Source: Hyphomicrobiales bacterium
GTDB taxonomy: Bacteria > Pseudomonadota > Alphaproteobacteria > Rhizobiales > UBA4765
DNA: 9,033 nt
NCBI GenBank assembly: GCA_027487195.1
Contig: JAIYEB010000340.1
Coordinates: 1-9,033 of the forward strand
Direction of reading: 5' to 3'
Both the position numbers and the translations under genes were made by a program. Of the stretch, positions 6,200 to 9,033 are shown in pieces. Positions within the stretch are counted from its first letter, which is position 1. Each line of letters starts with the position of its first letter. Below the pieces are notes generated by a model, which was not told the origin of the DNA, searched no databases, and saw only the letters and a list, made by a program, of their open reading frames with translations.

Positions 6200-7201
6200 A
6201 TGGACATGAAATCAATAGGCATTGGCATTGGCGCGGGGCTTGCCTCGGCGCTTTTGATTGCCTCGCTCGTGTCAGGCTCGTCCTTTTCATTCGTTCTCGT
6301 CAGCCTTTCGCCGCTTCCGCTGCTCATTGCCGGATTCGGGTGGGGCTTTGCGGCTGCTCTGATCGGCGGCGTCATTGCCTCGATCGCGCTTGGCGCCGCT
6401 ACAAACCTCGCTTTTGGCACCATGTTCCTGTTTGCGATTGCAGGCCCCGCGGCCGCGCTGTCGCTTGTCACGCTTCTTGCCCGTCCGGCTGAGGAAAGCG
6501 AAGACGCTGATGTCCGTGCTGCCGGCGGAACCGAATGGTTTCCGGTCGGCAATATCGTCGAGGCGCTCGCGGGCATGTCTGTCCTGCTTGCCGTGCTGTT
6601 TGTGCTGCAGTTCGGGTTCTCGTTTGACAGCTTTGTCGAGGCCGTTCGCCCAAGCATCGAAGCAACGATGGAACTGTTCCGGCTGACCTATGGCCAAACC
6701 GGTGCGCTTCCTGCGCGAAACAGTGAAGAGTATCTCGTCGCCGTACGCCGCATGGCCCAGCTTCTGCCGCTGTCGCTGGTCTCGTTTGTGTTCTTGATGT
6801 TGCTCCTCAACACGTGGCTTGCAGGAAAAGTCGTTGTGCGTTCGGGCCGCACGGCTCGCCCCTGGCCAGACCTTGCCAGCCTGGCCCTGCCGCGGCGCGA
6901 TCTGTTCATCCTGCTGATTGCGGTCGTGGTTGCCCTGTTTTCGTCTGGCCTTCTCGCAACGTTTGCCGGTGCAGTGGCCATTGCGTTCGTATTCGCCTTC
7001 CTCTGGCAAGGCTTTGCGATCATGCACTTTGTGACGCGTGGGCGCCCTGCCCGCACGCTGATCCTGGTCTTTGTCTACTTCTCGATCGTCATTTTGAGCC
7101 TGCCTGCGATCGTCCTGATCCTCGTTGGCATGCTCGATAGCCTGTTCAACTTTCGAAAGCGGTTTGCTGCGCCCCCAAAGGCGCCAAGCCCTTTCGGCTG
7201 A
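6200..7201 (+). CDS. DUF2232 family integral membrane protein
   Basis: This 333-residue multi-pass inner-membrane protein of unknown function has about eight to nine hydrophobic segments, near residues 5-25, 27-46, 47-66, 70-94, 118-140, 188-207, 234-255, 256-277 and 287-313. A charged loop (97-113) and an amphipathic stretch (142-185) separate them, and the cytoplasmic-looking tail is basic and Pro-rich (FRKRFAAPPKAPS). I assign DUF2232 from hydrophobicity, length and above all position: alphaproteobacteria commonly carry this family between rpsR and rplI. No catalytic motif is apparent. The start ATG at 6200 has only a weak GGGA upstream; ATG at 6206 is an alternative. It is probably co-transcribed with rplI, which begins 35 bases after its stop. 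Confidence 0.85.
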   Translation: MDMKSIGIGIGAGLASALLIASLVSGSSFSFVLVSLSPLPLLIAGFGWGFAAALIGGVIASIALGAATNLAFGTMFLFAIAGPAAALSLVTLLARPAEESEDADVRAAGGTEWFPVGNIVEALAGMSVLLAVLFVLQFGFSFDSFVEAVRPSIEATMELFRLTYGQTGALPARNSEEYLVAVRRMAQLLPLSLVSFVFLMLLLNTWLAGKVVVRSGRTARPWPDLASLALPRRDLFILLIAVVVALFSSGLLATFAGAVAIAFVFAFLWQGFAIMHFVTRGRPARTLILVFVYFSIVILSLPAIVLILVGMLDSLFNFRKRFAAPPKAPSPFG

Positions 7202-7236
7202 TCCAATCGCCTATCAACAACTCACGGAGAAAACCC

Positions 7237-7803
7237 ATGGAAGTCATCCTCCTCGAACGCGTTCCTCGCCTTGGTCAGATGGGCGATGTGGTGAAGGTCA
7301 AGGACGGCTTTGCCCGTAACTTCCTTTTGCCGCGCCACAAGGCATTGCGCGCCAATGCCGCCAACAAGGCACGCTTCGAAAGCGAGCGCGCTCAGCTTGA
7401 GGCGCGCAACCTGACGCTGAAGACCGAAGCATCTGGCGTTGCCGAAAAGCTCGACGGCAAGAGCTTCATCACCGTTCGCCAGGCCGGCGAGACCGGCCTT
7501 CTCTACGGTTCAGTGTCCTCGCGTGACGTTTCTGATCTTTTGACCGCCGGCGGCTTCTCGGTTGCCCGTTCACAGGTCGTTCTGGACCAGCCGCTGAAGA
7601 ACATTGGCGTTCACACCGTCATGATCCGTCTGCATCCGGAAGTGGAAGCCAAGGTCTTGATCAACATTGCGCGCAGCCCGGAAGAGGCTGAGCGTCAGGC
7701 CAAGGGCGAAACGCTCACCAACAAGGCCGAGCGTTCAGACATCGAAGCCGAGATTGCAGCGGCAGCCGAAGCGCTGTTTGACGGCGAACGCGACGATCGC
7801 TGA
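7237..7803 (+). CDS. rplI: 50S ribosomal protein L9
   Basis: L9 binds domain V of 23S rRNA at the base of the L1 stalk and helps keep translational fidelity and reading frame. The N-terminal rRNA-binding domain is classic: MEVILLERVPRLGQMGDVVKVKDG, then FARNFLLP, with the signature Gly and Val positions in place. A long central helix (about 42-75) links it to the C-terminal domain (about 76-150). The protein is 188 residues, about 40 longer than the E. coli form, owing to an Ala/Glu-rich C-terminal helix usual in this class. The ATG at 7237 has GGAG at 7226-7229. A strong hairpin follows within 40 bases of the stop. Confidence 0.97.
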   Translation: MEVILLERVPRLGQMGDVVKVKDGFARNFLLPRHKALRANAANKARFESERAQLEARNLTLKTEASGVAEKLDGKSFITVRQAGETGLLYGSVSSRDVSDLLTAGGFSVARSQVVLDQPLKNIGVHTVMIRLHPEVEAKVLINIARSPEEAERQAKGETLTNKAERSDIEAEIAAAAEALFDGERDDR

Positions 7804-7834
7804 TCGCCAGCGTTCCACGACTCAGACTATGTTT

Positions 7835-7868
7835 GAACGGCGGTGCGAAAGCGCCGCCGTTCGCGTTT
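7835..7868 (+). terminator. Probable intrinsic terminator after rplI
   Basis: A 12-pair stem, GAACGGCGGTGC (7835-7846) with GCGCCGCCGTTC (7851-7862), contains one wobble and is closed by a GAAA tetraloop of the very stable GNRA type. Only three T residues (7866-7868) follow, so the U-tract is weak, but stem strength and position between rplI and dnaB support termination of the ribosomal operon. Confidence 0.65.
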
Positions 7869-8000
7869 CCGGTCAAGCCCGAACACATTCGATGGCCAAC
7901 AATTTTGCTGCCCCTGTGAAGACTGTGCAGTTGCCAATTTGGAGTGATGGTCGCCCGTGCGGCGGACTGCCACATCAAGACCACGTTTCCAGAGGTCCTC

Positions 8001-9033
8001 ATGTCTGAAGCCAATATCGTTCGCCTGCCAACCTCCACGGAAAAGTCGTTCCGTCAGGCCCCTGCCAATGTCGAGATCGAGCAGGCCCTTCTCGGTGCGT
8101 TGCTGGTAAACAGCGTCAGCGTGATTGACCGGGTGTCGGAGTTCCTGCGCCCGGAACACTTCTATCAGCCGCTTCACAAGCGGATTTTCGAGATCATCCT
8201 GTCGATGTCGCAGTCGAACAAGACGATCACGCCGATCTCGGTGAAAACATACCTCCAGACCAGCGATGTGCCGGATCTCGACGTGCCGCGCTACCTCGCC
8301 GGGCTCGCGGCGGAGGCTGTGACGGTCATCAACGCCGAGGATTACGCCCGTGCGCTCTATGATCTCGCCTTGCGCCGCGCGCTGATCGAGATTGGCGAAG
8401 AGGTTGTGACCCACTCCTATGATGCAGGTGTTGACCAGCGACCAAACGAACTGATCGAAGAGGCGGAAAAGCGCCTGTATGAGCTTGCCGAAAAAGGCCG
8501 GACAAGCGGCGGTTTTCAGGCGTTTGGCCAAGCGCTGACCACGGCAATCAGCATGGCATCGGCAGCCTTTCACCGCGATGGCCAGCTATCGGGTCTTTCA
8601 ACCGGCTTGACGGATCTCGATGCCAAGCTCGGCGGATTGCAAAAGTCCGACTTGATCATTCTTGCCGGGCGCCCCGGCATGGGTAAGTCGGCGCTGGCCA
8701 CCAACATTGGCTTCAATATCGCCAAGGCGTTTGTCCCTCAAACCCAGAGCGATGGGTCGATCAAGGCGGCCAATGGCGGTCGCGTTGCCTTCTTCAGCCT
8801 TGAAATGTCGGCCGAGCAGCTTGCAACCCGTATTCTCGCCGAGCAGTCGGGTATCCCCTCGGAAGAAATCCGCCGCGGCAAGATCAATGAGGATGAGTTT
8901 GCGACCATCGTCCAGGTCAGCCAGGACATGACCACCATCCCATTCTACATCGACCAGACCGGCGGCATTTCGATTGCCCAGCTCGCCACACGTGCCCGCC
9001 GTCTCAAGCGGCAGAAGGGCATGGAACTCCTGA
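8001..9033 (+). CDS. dnaB: Replicative DNA helicase DnaB (5' part; runs off the right edge)
   Basis: DnaB is the hexameric helicase that unwinds DNA 5'-3' ahead of the replication fork. The window holds 344 codons. The N-terminal DnaG-interaction domain covers about 20-125 (IEQALLGALLVNS near the start), then a linker helix (about 150-172, AEKRLYELAEKG), then the RecA-type motor domain with Walker A GRPGMGKS (223-230, Lys229) and the FFSLEMS motif containing the likely catalytic Glu268. The segment between these motifs, with QSDGSIKAANGG, is a short insert typical of alphaproteobacteria. The sequence ends at KGMELL, right where the Walker B strand begins. The ATG at 8001 has AGAGGT at 7991-7996, rather close. 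Its promoter should lie in 7869-7990 if the upstream hairpin terminates; I see no convincing boxes. Confidence 0.96.
   Translation, partial: MSEANIVRLPTSTEKSFRQAPANVEIEQALLGALLVNSVSVIDRVSEFLRPEHFYQPLHKRIFEIILSMSQSNKTITPISVKTYLQTSDVPDLDVPRYLAGLAAEAVTVINAEDYARALYDLALRRALIEIGEEVVTHSYDAGVDQRPNELIEEAEKRLYELAEKGRTSGGFQAFGQALTTAISMASAAFHRDGQLSGLSTGLTDLDAKLGGLQKSDLIILAGRPGMGKSALATNIGFNIAKAFVPQTQSDGSIKAANGGRVAFFSLEMSAEQLATRILAEQSGIPSEEIRRGKINEDEFATIVQVSQDMTTIPFYIDQTGGISIAQLATRARRLKRQKGMELL

Noticed and set aside
5665..6657. 330-codon minus-strand frame opposite rpsF, rpsR and the DUF2232 gene
   Set aside because: Its Arg/Ser/Pro-rich composition is typical of antisense frames in GC-rich DNA, and it covers three well-supported genes on the other strand.
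7892..8008. Plus-strand frame of 38 codons (starts MANNFAAPVK) running into the dnaB start, a possible leader peptide
   Set aside because: No ribosome binding site before the ATG, no recognisable motif, and the frame ends only because of the dnaB start sequence. The longer version beginning at 7667 overlaps rplI.
7827..8573. 248-codon minus-strand frame opposite dnaB
   Set aside because: Shadow of the dnaB N-terminal domain; it also runs through the rplI terminator.

Overview
The window reads as housekeeping chromosome from an alphaproteobacterium, most likely of the Hyphomicrobiales (Rhizobiales) type. The evidence is high-GC coding DNA, the gene order rpsF-rpsR-DUF2232-rplI-dnaB, the order D,D-carboxypeptidase-tmk-holB on the opposite strand, and a DUF3126 gene. 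The species cannot be named from sequence alone.

Layout. Positions 1-263 (minus) hold the 5' part of a small secreted protein of unknown function; its start codon directly abuts the probable start of rnd. rnd (264-1676, plus) encodes ribonuclease D with a long disordered N-terminal extension and ends in a good intrinsic terminator. Positions 1725-1910 (minus) carry the decayed C-terminal half of a glyoxalase/VOC-fold gene. A minus-strand cluster follows. In transcription order it is a PBP5-type D,D-carboxypeptidase with a Tat-like signal (5147-3939), thymidylate kinase (3939-3280), DNA polymerase III delta' subunit (3283-2237) and DUF3126 (2163-1939). The first three are joined by TAATG and GTGA start/stop overlaps.

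A 287-bp divergent region (5148-5434) carries three helically phased GCAGTG repeats and a structured leader for the ribosomal operon. The plus-strand operon is rpsF, rpsR (TGATG overlap), a strong hairpin, a DUF2232 membrane protein, and rplI. A hairpin with a GAAA tetraloop after rplI probably separates it from dnaB, which starts at 8001 and leaves the window just before its Walker B motif.

The genes serve replication (holB, tmk, dnaB), translation (rpsF, rpsR, rplI), RNA processing (rnd) and cell-wall maturation (D,D-carboxypeptidase). I see no defence, mobile or biosynthetic system, no CRISPR and no tRNA or rRNA gene. The points worth a second look are the VOC gene remnant, the abutting divergent starts at 263/264, the Tat-like signal on the carboxypeptidase, the phased repeats upstream of rpsF, and the possible S6:S18 autoregulatory leader.
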